From Elysia crispata (Eukaryota > Mollusca > Gastropoda > Plakobranchidae), in contig JAWDGP010001105.1 in assembly GCA_033675545.1 (NCBI GenBank), forward strand, positions 1,155,001-1,219,000: DNA of 64,000 nucleotides. Direction: 5' to 3'. Position 1 is the first letter of the stretch. Each line of letters begins with the position of its first letter. The notes under the pieces are model-generated. The model ran no database searches and was not told the origin of the DNA. It worked only from the letters and a program-made list of their open reading frames with translations. A program made the position numbers and the translations under genes. This document shows positions 1 through 18,954 of the stretch, one piece after another.

Positions 1-833
1 AAAAAGACATTAATACGCTTAAAATACTTCCACCGTTCCCGTGGCTGGTAGATTTTTCTGACGACTCCACAAATCAAAATGCTCACCACAGAAACCAACT
101 TCAAAAGTTACGGTGGTTTCCCCAGAATTTCAAGCTGCACAATGATATGGTAGATCGATAGGGTGCTTTAGTTTCGCTAACGCTTTTGTTCTCTCGCCAT
201 TTTGTTTAGGAAGGTGAGATAAAGATTGTTTTGAGTGATAGTGTGAGCCTCGCTATTTTTCGCCTTCGTTATTGAAAGCTAAAGTAACGTGAGGCAATCA
301 ATACCTAACTTTAGTTTTCTTAAGCCTAGTTCACCAGCTGTGCCCACCTCTGTAGGCACTTAACGTCATCAGCCTCTGGTTTGAGCTGTGTCCTGGTCCT
401 TCAGCTTTTATCCATATTTCTGTAGAACAATCGTTTTCTTCTTCCACCTCTAGAGTTGAGTTGATTTGCTGAACATTTTACAGAATTTTCAAAGGATTTC
501 CGTAAGAGAAAAAAAATCAAAAGAGAGATACTTAAAACAAAACCATCGGTTTAAAAACACTGGGAAATTGATCATCAGTGTTTTTTGGAAAGGCCCAGCG
601 AGAAAATGATGAATAATTCTGAAATTTTCATAACGATTATTAATTACTCTTTGATACTCTCTTTAGCTAGGGTTGTTATTCTTGCATTAACTTCGCCAAC
701 CTGAGTCTTCTGAGGTTGGTGTCTGCTGTCTAGATCCTCAGTTTGATCTCTCTGGTCACGTGTAGATGTGGTCTGCATTTATCTCATGGCTGTAAGACTC
801 TGATAGCGGTCTTCTTGTGATGACCACGATTTG

Positions 834-910
834 TGGCCTGAGATAAGCAAATGATTTACTGAGACAAGATCTGTCACCGTTGTGTCAACAATTCGCTTAT
901 CTCCAGGCCA
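834..910. repeat. Short inverted repeat
   Basis: TGGCCTGAGATAAGCAAAT (834-852) and ATTCGCTTATCTCCAGGCCA (891-910) pair with one bulge and one mismatch around a 38-base loop. Confidence 0.45.
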
Positions 911-1798
911 GACTAGAACGCCACCTCCTCGATAGAGTTGATCCACAGTCATATCTACATCTTGAAATCCCAGGGTTCATGTAATCGATCCCATGGTGAT
1001 ATATTAACCAATCAGAAATTCTCTTTGAACAGGTATAGGAGTTACCATTTTTCTTTTTTTAAAGAAAATATAAATATTTCGAAATATAGACGGTGGACAA
1101 ACTCTGACTAATCTTCGGTGATGTTTGGTAAAATTCATGTTGTCATTTTATTTCCTTATGATCTCACCCAATGTTTCTCGAAAGATAATTTAAAAAAAAC
1201 AATTCTATCAATGATTGTGCGGTTTTTATCATCTTTTAAAAAAATCTTTAAATTTTTTTATGCCTGAGCCTTCAAGATTTCTAAGCGTTTTATCACTACT
1301 ACTTTTATTTCTATTCTAATATTTGTATTGACTCCCAGTAGGGTGTCATCTTATTAAGGCTAAATACAAACTTGTAAGACAAGTTTTTTTTTTCTTTTTG
1401 TTGTTTGTAATAGCTCATCCTTTTTAACTTCCATGGTAAGAAAATACCCAATAATATTCTTCCTACCGAGATTGGATTTTCTTAAGAGCAGCTGGTACTA
1501 AACTTTTTAATTGAAAAATATAAGCGCTTCTAAGTCTTGCTTTGAAAGATTAGATGCGTCTTAAAGCTGTCGAGGTCGAAATGTGGTATTTACTTTGTCT
1601 TGTTGAGTTTAATAACTGATATACAGAATATCAGCTGAGCTGACTTCATCTTGTGATATTCAACTTATCATCCCAGCGGGTTTATTTTATTATATTTCGA
1701 GTAACGGTTATGTAAAGGAATGCAAGTGACCATACAGCCACGAATTTTGTCGAGTAAGGGCTTATCCGGCAGTCAGTTTCTAATACACATCTTATCTC

Positions 1799-2070
1799 AT
1801 GTTATATTTACACGTGTTTCTATGAGAAGTTATGCACCACTCGTCTCTACTCATCACTGACCATACCGCGGTTAAGCAGTTGAGCATGTGGAAATTTAAT
1901 ATTTCTTTATGATGTGTAATGTAAAATTAAAAGACCTTATCAATTTTCGTCCAATGTTAAATATACGCTTGTTTATATAAGAAGTTATGCCACATTAGGT
2001 TAATTCACCACAACTAAGTTGGTGAGCATATTGAAATTGAATTATTTTTCATTGATGTATAATTTGAATA
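1799..2070. repeat. Diverged tandem duplication (~150-bp unit)
   Basis: The block around ATGTTATATTTACACGTGTT with GAGAAGTTATGCACC is repeated about 150 bases later as ATGTTAAATATACGCTTGTT with AAGAAGTTATGCCAC. Later parts (gagcat...gaaatt...tgatgt) also align. Confidence 0.5.
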
Positions 2071-2378
2071 GAGATTAGTAATCCTGGAATTGGAGAAATT
2101 TTCGGTTTTTTTTTCCTTTTTTGATCTAAAACATTTTATGGAGCTTTTCGTTTAACATGAAAGGCACTGCTATAGCTAATATGTTACTGAAAAAAGGTTG
2201 TCAAATTTTCCTCGGGAGATAATATAGCATTACATAGCACGATGTAAATAGAAATTGTTCGAGTCATCCAAGCACCTAACGTGTCATATGAAGTGGATGA
2301 AACGCCTTATTTACATCCCAAAACAGATTTTTATCATCGCCTTATCAATAAGTAGGAACATGACACTAATACTCTAGA

Positions 2379-2475
2379 TATCGATAACTATTTTGTGCTG
2401 TCGGAATCTCCACTCTCCGATAAATCCCTATACACAAACATCGATAGTTGTGCTGTTGAAGTCTTCCCACTCCAA
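2379..2475. repeat. Short diverged tandem duplication (~60-bp unit)
   Basis: ATCGATAACTATTTTGTGCT followed by GTCGGAATCTCCACTC recurs as ATCGATAGTTGTGCTGTTGA and GTCTTCCCACTCC. Confidence 0.4.
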
Positions 2476-2771
2476 TGTTTTTGAGTGAATGATTATTTCT
2501 CACCATTTAAAGAATAAATTCCAACCGTTTCTTAGTTTTTATTTTTTTGAAAAGGTAAATGCTGATTGCCTTCTGTTTCAATCTCCCGTCCTGAGATCTA
2601 TAAACATTTTTAATGGTAGGTTCGAGGCATGGACATGGAATGTTGTCCGGTTTGTCTTGCTTGCAAAGTCAATTGATTTTTTACTGTACTGTATATATTT
2701 TTGGTGGGCTTTTTTTACTCGACGGCAGGAAAGGTATGTATATGCAAGAGCCAAAATTGTATGAAAGTTAA

Positions 2772-2876
2772 ATGGCTTGCTACTTAGCACACCGTTACTT
2801 CGGTATATTTTCCTTTCAACTTAACAGAATAATTATGCGGTTTTTTTTTAAATTGGGTGCTAAGAAGTTAAGCCAT
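2772..2876. repeat. Imperfect hairpin
   Basis: ATGGCTTGCTACTTAGCAC at 2772 pairs with GTGCTAAGAAGTTAAGCCAT at 2857-2876, with a loop of about 66 bases. Possibly a worn MITE. Confidence 0.45.
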
Positions 2877-3251
2877 CTTTCGTCTTCTTTGTCATTTTTT
2901 TTTATTTTTTTTTAATTTTATTGTCCACCTACGTTAACCTCAGGCTGGCAAGTATGTGTTTGTGTGTTTTGTGCTTCAACGTTAATTCAAGTAAATGCCT
3001 TATATTCTAGCCTTGTGGAAGGCATTTGGAAATACATGTATTATTAACGTCTATGAAGACAATGGGTCTTTGCTATCGTGTGTAAGTCTCAGTGTACCGT
3101 GGAAACCTAAGGGATGTAAAACAAATTCAAGAACCTAATGAGGCAGATAAAGTTCAGACGTGTAAAAAAGATCTATAGCGATGATTGATGGGCTTGACTG
3201 AGGGGTCAAATAAAAGGTAATTCGGCGGTAAGCCTGGAGCAGAGATGGAGA

Positions 3252-3382
<131 letters not shown>

Positions 3383-6300
3383 CTTATGGGATGTGTCCTG
3401 GTCGTAGCCAATCAAGTAGTTCTCCACTATAACACAGGTAGGAAAATCCCGTCACTCGCATACACAATTGAAGTTGTACTATTGATCTGCATGCCTCATT
3501 TCGATTGGGGATCCCCGTGCGATATATTCAGCGCGTACAAGTAGCTTATTGATCTGCTAGGAACGGTCACAATTTTACACTGATCCGATCTTCAAGCGAG
3601 CAATTACAATGTGATACCCGTTTATTCCTTATGGAATATATTGCTTATTCTTTGTTGTTGTTTTCCTCATCGTCGTATTCGCTGTCCTTGTTGTTGGTAC
3701 TGCTATCAGATTGCGTCCCCACAAACCAACAAATTAAATTTGACTCATCAGAACATGTATGGATTCTTTATCTCAATAAAGTATTGCACAAAATACCGTC
3801 TGCTTAATGTTCCAGTTCAAGTTTTGTTAAATGTTTCATCTTAAGCAAGTCGTTAAGTCTCACTGTGCCCACTTTCTCTTAAAATAGATGGTTACCTACC
3901 TGTTAGTCTTTATCTCTCTATTTTCCCCCCTCACTTTTGCTAAGTTGATTCTGTCGATTAATGTGCCTCCCTTTCATTTACTCTCTGTCCTCTTTGTTTT
4001 TGTCCGTATTTCACGCTTTTCTCCGTCATTCTTTGTCTATTTGTCTCTCTCTATCAGCCTGTCTTTACCTCTGTCTCTGTCTGCCTGTCTCTCTTTTTAT
4101 TCTTATTTATTTATTTATTTATTTTTTTTTTTTTTTTGGGGGGAGGGGGTGGATCACAAAAAGTAATTGGTGTTTAAAATCCTTTTTTTTTAATCGCTTG
4201 ACATTTATAGCCAAAATCGCTGCACTGCCTCTGCGGTACCTTTTTTTTTTTGTTTCTCTGCGATTGTGAATTATATCATGACCTTTTTCAAAATCAGATA
4301 TCGCCTATCTGTGTCCTAACTTATCTTTCACTATTCTTCTCTGGCCCTGTTTTACTACTTGACAAGTGCAGTTTTTTTTACTGAGCTCAGGAAACTTCAA
4401 TAAGTTTCTCTGTCTGTGACAACGAGTGACACTTGTATCCTTCATTAATTTTGGAAGTTGATTTTGTTTCAAGTTTGTAATGCAAACACTCCGTGTTCTT
4501 CGCCGCATGTTCTAAACATTGTTATATTTCAATCGAGGTTGAAGTCACCGTGGCTTCAGGTTTTGTACACCACCCACTTAATGTTTGAAGTCGTTAGGAG
4601 ATTGCTCCCTTTCTCTCTTTGTTAGGTGTTGTAAAAATATAATGTATTCAAGTATGAAATTACAGTGGCCTCACCAACCACTTAAGTTTTCCTCGTCCTC
4701 TACCGGTCGATTCTAGTCTGGACTCTGAGCTTGTACGTAGGTCCATCGAACATGGCTGTACCACCCACTTCGTCATTAATCTGAAAGCAATTTGAGAACG
4801 AGTTGAGCCTTTGTTGCAGATCTCTCAAACCATTCTGAGAAACAGAATAATTTTATTTTGAGATATGATTTCTCGCAAATTAATATGTCGAGTTCCAAAA
4901 TTAATTTCTAGCACGGAGTATTTCGTCTTTATAAATGGCGTATTATAACAAATGATTAAGTTCCAAGCATCAATTTTACAAAGCAGCGACAAGTAATATC
5001 TCATTATTAAGCATGTATTACTCAATTTTAGTGTAAGTTTGGGGTCTCATCCTATTTGCTCTACCTTGACTATCATTAGCTTCTTTGGGAAATAAGATAA
5101 AAGTTGAGAGAAAATATTATCCTTGCAGGGCCATAATAATGTGGAGAGTATACAAGAAAGCAACACTCATTTAATCCAACGTAAGTTTCACTCTTTGAAT
5201 TTCAACTGCTGACACGCTTTACTTAATCCTAAGAAAACGCCAGCTACATTTAGATCTATAATAATTTCTAAAGAGCAGAAATCGTCAACACGGCTTGAAT
5301 ACATCTTACTCAAAAGAGGGCGTACCTCAATCAGCATGACATCATTACAAGTCTGATTCATTCCCTCTCGGGATGATTTTTACCTACAGTTGAAAATTCT
5401 ATTTACAGCCTTGTAACCATAAGCATTGAGGATAATGTTAACGTTAGATCTAGCTCCTTCTTTGTAGTTGTCTCTTGTTGGGTGTGGCGTGTCAAAACCT
5501 GTCCTATTTTAGCCGTCCCGTGCTCCTTTCTTGTGTTTGGGTTGAGGCTCAAACATCACCTCTCTTCAAATATTGAGGTAGCTTTAATTTGAAACCAGAA
5601 ATAGCTTTTGATTTATGGAATAATCTTTTTTTGCCTTCAATACTGTAGAACACCCAACAATGAATTCCCGTGTGATGCTTTTTTATTTGCTTCTCATTGA
5701 GCTTTTTTTTTTCAAGACGAACCAAATAACTTGTATACGTGGCGTAGACCTACTTAATCTACAGCTAGTTGAAGTTGCATCTCATCTGTTTTATAGAACC
5801 CATGATAAAACTTCTTTTGGTAAGACACGTAACACTTGAGATTCAGTTGGAAAGCACAGCAACTTATAAATCATCAGGTTTTTTAGCATTGGATGAGGAG
5901 GAAGTGGGTGGAAAAAGGAATATGCGTGGATGAGTACCCGGGTGTGGAAAAAAAGACAGGAAAGGAAAGAACTAGAGAGGAGCAGCACAGAAAGTGAAAC
6001 AGGGAGAGGTGCTCGAAAAGAGGAGAAAACGGTTGATGACAGGACGGTGGGGCAAAATAGAAGTTAAAAGGTAACCTATTAAAAACAAAATGTAAACAAC
6101 TCAAGCTCCATGAATGGCAAAGGAATTCAGCAGCCAACGTTCCTCAGATAAGACGTCGACAAACATGGTGTTCCTGCATACGTCAACTTCTTTTGAGTAG
6201 GGTTTTATTACATAAAACATACTTTTGTAGACCCTATAGTCGCGGAATTAATTGCACAGTGTTGCACAATTGAAGATTAAAGACGCAGAAAGGGGTCTTT

Positions 6301-6492
6301 TGTCTTATTTAAAACAAAACAACCTGTCAATCTATGGTTAGCACCTGCTTACAACTTGCTTATATACGCGATCAAAGTATGTGTGTGTGTGTGTAGGGGG
6401 GTGTTTTTGTTTTCTTGTTCATTTTTGTGAAGCTAATGGGTAAACTTGTCGAAGGCACTAGATCTAGTTCACACGATTCTATTATTCATCAG

Positions 6493-12432
<5,940 letters not shown>

Positions 12433-15400
12433 GTTTCAGTGTTGACAAGGTCATACAGATGTAAACAACTGCAAAGATGCTGAGGTTTTTTTTACAACAG
12501 ATGATACAGCTTTATTTGCAGAAGGTTGCTGCAAAAAAAACACCTTGTAATGTCTGTCTTATCAAGAGATGTTTAAAGATAAATAATTGTAAAAAAAAAA
12601 ACAAACGAATGAAACAAGGCCAGCTGTGGAAGTTATTTTGTGTGAAACGGTTTTAGTGCAATGAAAAGAATTTGCTTTTCATTACATTCTTCCTTCTTGC
12701 CAAGTATCAAATCAACCACTTAAACTACTAAAACTGATCTGCCCCTCTTTCTTATCTAATTTATCACAGTGCTTTTGGGTAGGCAAGGGTATGTACGGTC
12801 TTCAGTATGTTCTGATGCTGCATTGGTTTTTTTTTGTATAGGTTAAGAATGTTGCTATTAAGCTATTGAACCTTTTTTTCCATTTGTTGCTTCTTGGGCT
12901 TCCTTATAAAAATATGTTCACCGATGGGTTTTGTTTTTTTTGTTTTTTTTTTTAATCTGGAACTGCTGTAAAATAGCTGTACAGATCAAATTATTTTTTA
13001 AAAAATTGAGCTGGAAAAATAGCTTTGCAAAAGGAAAGAAATACTAAGTGGGGCTGATAATAGTTTTAGCTGAATAAAACTAAAAAAAATTTGAGTTGTT
13101 CCTTCTGTTAATGTTGTTCAGAAATGGCAGCTTTTGAAAACAAACTTTTCTTCTTGCAATACTGCACTGTCAGTTTCACTCTTTTGGATAAAACATGGGA
13201 TTGCAAAGAGAAAGAAAGAATGGTCATTAAAATGCAAGGTAATTTGTATAATCTCTAATCATACGCTTATCACTGGAACAAGGGTGTGAAAACATACATA
13301 TTATACCCCCTGTATTTAAAAGTTCAAGGTGGTTGAAGTGTCTTTTTTTTATAATCTTCCCTATATTTTTCAACAGTCTTTTTCTGTAAGCAAGATTTTA
13401 TTATATCAAGAAAATATTTATCCGTTTACACAGATATCTATCTATACATTTTGTCTCTATTACACTATTATTGTAAGTCTGTTTTATTTACATAATTATG
13501 TAGATGTGTCGAAAATCATGCAACCAAACAGCCTCTTGCAGCCACTGAGAGGTATGCCATAAATGACATATCCTGTTCAAAAATATTGATTCCAACTGTA
13601 ACGTATTTTGCAACACTTAGGACAAAAGAAAAGTAAGAATTGCACAATTTCATGAAAATCTTGAACAATGAACTATTGTTATAATTTTAAACAATGAAAT
13701 AAGTTTTCATACCCTTTTGTAAGCTTCTTTTGTTTCCAATGTGCAGTTCACTACAACTGGTCTAAAGATAAATATAGATAGCATTTATCATAGCAATGAA
13801 TCAAAGTGACATTTGGAAGGAATTTTTTTTTTGTTTTGTTTTTCTGTCTTCCTCATGTTATACTTGAGCTCAAACAGTCCCAATAATGTATACTGGAAGG
13901 CTGTTGAATACAAGAACAGATTTTTGTTTCCCTTAATTTTTTCTCAACATGAAAACTTTTTTAATTATTACATACAAAGAGACTATCAAGTAAACAGATT
14001 GAATATCTTAATCTTCAGGAATTCATTGATCAATTCTGGTGTATTTTGATCTGTGAGCTTTTTAGAGCCAATTTTTCATTATTGTTCAAATCCTTTTCAA
14101 GAGTGTTCAAGCAAAAAGTTATCACATATGGAAAGTTTTCAATGGAATAGACTACTAATTCAGTAGCATTTTTTTTAAACCTTCTCTTTTATGCATTTAC
14201 TTTGGTTAAAATGTATTTCACAGTTGCTTTTGAACTTATTGTGATTTTCTTTTGTCTTGCTTTTTAATTCTGAATAAGCAATTTCTCTATGCCTCGTGTG
14301 TTCACCCCAAAATTATTTTCATTTAAAAGCATGTTTGTTCATCTAGAAAAACAACTTACGCCTCAGAAAATACATGTATGATTCACAATGGTGGTGATGA
14401 TGGCCCATCAATTAAAACCAACACGTATCATAAAGGATAAAAAACAGCTTTCATTCACTACTTGCATTGTCCTCAGTACTTAAAACCAAAGTCTTTTTTA
14501 TGTTATGAACCTAAAATGATCCAGTCTCCACAATAATGGCTTTTTTACCTTTTGGTAAGGATGCTTGTCTCAGCTTCTCTTCATATTCTCTGTGAATCTT
14601 TCTCTCTTGCAGGTCAATGCCATCGATCTTATTTTTTTTATGACACTGCCCACAGTTAAAAAATTATCTTCATATAAAACAATACCTCTATATAACGCAA
14701 TATTCTATGAGCATTTAGCTCTATGGTTGAGGTATGTAACTGAGAGTATGCTACACAAAGTGGAAAATTTACTTGATTAAAATCATGTACAAAATTTAAT
14801 GGTAGCAATATTATATGTTGAGAGATTACTCTTTATTCCTGTTGATTTTTGCTTACTTTTCTGTGGCTCACAAAGATGTTTTGTATTAGTTTTCTTTGAG
14901 AGAGCCATCCTTCAATTTGTAATTTTCACTGGTGCCTTGTACAATGAAATATTTTTTCGTTCAAGTTATATTGATGCATAAGTTTCTTTACTTAAAGTCT
15001 TTATTTTTTTTAGTGCTTTTTGTAATAGAAAATGTGCTTGCAAAAAACCTAAACACAATGAAGAATTTATGAATGATGGCAAGCAAGACTATGCAGGAAG
15101 CCAATGTATAGTGAATGAAAAGAAAAGATAAACCTGTTCTCCTATTGTTCATACATTTTTTTTAATTTGTAACTTTTCTTTTCATTTATGTATCTGAATT
15201 GTTAGCTTTTGATTTAAATATATATATATGTAATTGTTCTTGTAAGCCTATTTATTTATTTAAATTTTTAGCCTTCTTTGGCTTTTCACAACAATACAGT
15301 TAGATCTACATACCTTGACATCATGCCACATATTGTCATGAGTGCAAAAGAAAGACATTGGCTTTGATGATTATACAATAATTTATATTCATCTTAATCA

Positions 15401-16015
15401 CTTAGTAAGTTGGTTAAATTTAGTTGTGCGATTTATATTGTTTTAAAAAAAAATTACTAAATCAAGAACTTTAGTATACATGGTTAATAAAAGGGACTTG
15501 ATAAAGAATTTTTGAAAGCTACAAATATGTTGATAAATGCGCACAATAGATTTTCAAAGAGCAAATGAAGGAATGTCCTTCAAACATGCAAACAACCTAT
15601 AATAAATATTAAAAATATAATCTCTCTGAGTGAAGGTAGCTTTTTTCTGCTCTATTTTCTCTCTGTGCAAGAGTTTATCATTTAAATGCATTTTTCTCTA
15701 GTAAGGAGAAATCATGCTATGATGCTTATGTGCCAAGAGAAGTAAAAATTGCATGCTATTCACATTTAAATCCTTTAAAATGTGTTCTTTTCTCAGTGTT
15801 AGAAAATAAGTATGCAATTTGTCACACAAATTTAAAGTAAATGGAATAAGGCTCTATTTTTAAACATTTGATTTCTTAAATAGGATCAAGATTTCATGAA
15901 CATGCATATCAAATGAAAGTGTTAGGCAAAATATTTTTTTTTCCATAACATCTTTAGGTGAGTAAACTAATTGTTATTTTAAGGCAAAAAAAAGTGTTTG
16001 GCAAGCAGTTTAGTA
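12433..16015 (+). other. Probable 3'UTR of the MISP-like gene and intergenic DNA
   Basis: Strongly AT-rich with no coding signal. The first poly(A) signal in a plausible context is AATAAA at 13073-13078; others follow, so the transcript end is not fixed. Confidence 0.45.
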
Positions 16016-17034
16016 CAGTAGACCTCAGATATAACGAAATTAACGGGCCAGGGCTTAAACTTCGTTATAACCAAGGTTTCGTTACAAAGTCAACTAAAAC
16101 TCCTCATTTTGCCTCCCTCTACTCGATCCCTATCTTTTTCTGTCCTTTTGTCTAGCTAATTTATTCTTATCTCTACACAAACTTTCAACATATTGCACAT
16201 TTTGTGCAATTGACAAGCAACTTATGACACTCATTCACACACACAAGTAAAGTTTTATCCCCTTTCTCTACTGCCTCTATCACTTTAAGTTTTGCCTCAA
16301 ACGATATGCACTTCCTTTTCATCGATGTCATAATGCCATATCAAAGATAAATTTCTAAAATGAAACGGTAAATGAATCTTATTGAGACAAAGTGTGGATC
16401 TAGATCAAGAATGAAATTGACAGACTGAAAGTGACTTGAAACGACAGACTCAGAGTCAGATGATGGGTCTGGAGAACCGCTGTAGATCTAAGCATCAGTA
16501 ATTCCCAAATTTTACTTTTTCAATCACAAACACGCATTACCTCATGCGGGAGGGAGGGAAAAGGGGGGGAGGAGTGAACAGTGGGCTTATGTAGCAATCA
16601 GCCAATCACAGACAATGCAACAATGGCAACATTAGTTCCTAACCAGAACTGCTTTAATTATTAGTTAGTTCTGAACCCCCACATGCACAACCCTCCTTTT
16701 CCCTATACACACCATCTTACACACTCCTCTCTGCTTGTAGGCACAAAGGATGCCCGCAGCCTTATGCCAGTTATCTTCAGTTAACGAAGCTAATTAGTTC
16801 ACACCTAGCAGGTGTTGCGCATAGACCTAGGAGACATCCAAACACAGACAAGGCTTACGGGCGCCGATCTGGCAATGGTATTTTCACTCTACTTTAACTT
16901 TCATAACTTTGTTATGCCCGAGGTTCTCATCATGTCTTCATTAAGACTGAGATTCTCATACCAATGTTTAGAGAAAGAAAGGCCATTTATAATCCCTTCA
17001 TTTTGGCCGATTTTGTCATAGTCGAGGTCCACTG
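16016..17034. mobile_element. Non-autonomous pogo/Tigger-like element (1,019 bp)
   Basis: Left end CAGTAGACCTC and right end GAGGTCCACTG are inverted copies with one mismatch, flanked by TA on both sides (16014-16015, 17035-17036). TA target sites and CAGT ends with a GATATAACG-like subterminal are typical of the Tc1/mariner-pogo group. No transposase is recognisable inside. It lies between two convergent genes. Confidence 0.75.
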
Positions 17035-18373
17035 TATGAATCTTTCAAGCAAAGTTGAGGGCATTAATTGAAGAACTGAGCTGCTAATAGAGTTTCATTT
17101 AGGAAGATGCATTGTAAATGAATACTTACTCTGAGACATTTTCTATGTGTTAATACTTTGTTAAATTTAGTAAGTCATCTTGAAAAGTGTGACAATACGC
17201 TATGTTGTGATACTTGGATTTCATTGTAGGTTTCATTGCTTATTGGCTGTCAACTTTACTGTTATGTACAACTCATATTTTCGGTTTAGAGATGGAAAAA
17301 ATATGAAAAATACAATATCAGATTAACCAGTTGCTGTTTTTCATTATTCTTCATCATTTTGTACGAGCCTTCTTGAAGGTAGTGTTCATAAGTAAATAAG
17401 AATAGTTGACTAATTTTGTGGAACTCGAATCTATTTAAATGTCCTGCTAAACATTCATTATCATGTGTTTAAATAAATGCGCGGTTATGAATTCCATCAT
17501 GGCAATGCACTTTTGAAGCCACCATACATACCGTGGTTGTGAGAGGCAAGGTCAGATTTCACAAGTCTAGCGCTGAGCCACTGGGTGTGTGGAAAAACTG
17601 CATGAAAAACCCTGGTATAGAGGTCGTGTCATGTACGGTCTAGCGAGGTGCCAGAATATCAATCTCTGCCTGATATTTTCTGGTGCGGCACCTGACAGGC
17701 TCAGCTGGGCTATTAAAAGACATAAAGATTTTGGATTTTGAGAAAAAAAAGTTTCAGAATCGTATTCCTCGTAGAAGTTTAGTGCAGATTGATACCAAAT
17801 AATACATTAGTGTTACACGGAACAGAATATTCAAAAAATAAAATTTAAAAAAACCCAATCTGACTCATTGGGTCATGTGGGCGTGTTACTGTCATTGGGT
17901 TTCCCCCTATTCCCCATTGTCTTGCTAAGTCAACTGGCTGATACAATGTGTCACATGTTTTCAGTGTATTTACCCCGTGAGCTCAAAATTCTCGAAACCT
18001 ACCCATCACCCCTTGTTTTCCCACTGCCTATGTGGTATGCAAAAACACAGCACAAAATGCCTAGCACCCCCTTTGAGTATATGGTCTACCTTAGACACTT
18101 TTTTCAATGTAATTCCTAACCGTATATTAGGTTTTATAAAGGACCTCAAATTTGATTTGAAAAGTGCAAAATGAGCTGATTTCTCTCAATGAGAATCACA
18201 GCTATTCTTTTTTCACCAGTCCCTCACAACAATGTAAACAACAGATTATAACATCTACATGAAATAAAGAAAACACAACCAAAGTTAAGGATGGTGCAAA
18301 GAGCAAAATTCATAAAATTCATTAAACTTTTTTCTTTTTAAAATTCTTTTCGTCTTGGTGGAGTCTACATATT
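17035..18373. other. Intergenic DNA between convergent genes, probably including the KLHL 3'UTR
   Basis: No gene seen. A GC-richer patch at about 17510-17715 contains a stem-loop (CCAGAATATCA near 17651 pairing with TGATATTTTCTGG near 17671) and may be a transposon fragment. Confidence 0.45.
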
Positions 18374-18954
18374 TTATATATCTTCAGAAATGTCAAGTCT
18401 GCATGATCCTGTGGTAAATGATGGAGGAAGATAAGGTACTGCCATCACACCTAGCGCTTTTTTCACATTGGTCTCCGCTGTTTTCACAACAGTCTTTGTC
18501 CTGATACAGTAAGTTACAATTTGTCTGATAGGGTCAAAGTCTGAAAAGTCTCCATTTGCACAATCTATATCACTGTTTCCTACAAAAAATAAAAGTTTTC
18601 CATTGGCCATAACACATCCTTCATATTTTCCATTTTTCATAATTTCACAACTGCCTTGAAATTTACACTTTTGTTTGTTAACATCTCTCTCTACCTGCAA
18701 ACTCACAAGAGTAAACACATTAGCACTGTCCAGGACAGCCATTAATGAGCCAGGTTCTTGTTTCACAGCAAAGATAGCTACAGGCAGTGAGCTTCTTGCT
18801 GGAGCTGGAGTTGAAAAAGAACTCCAATGGCAAGAAGTTATGTCAAAACAATGCACATTGTGAGTCCGATCCATGTAAAATATACTGCGTTGATCAGTTG
18901 TGGCCACAGGTTTTATCTCATGAGATGGAGTGGCTGGTAATGCCTCCCATACAC
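18374..18954 (-). CDS. KLHL-type gene, last exon (Kelch C-terminal half)
   Basis: Acceptor tttgcacttgcag. Starts GVWEALPATPSHEIKPVATT and ends with stop at 18374-18376 after RLDISEDI. The blades here are diverged, with few double glycines (EGCVMANGKLLFFVGNSD), so the propeller is recognised mainly from position and spacing. Confidence 0.8.
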
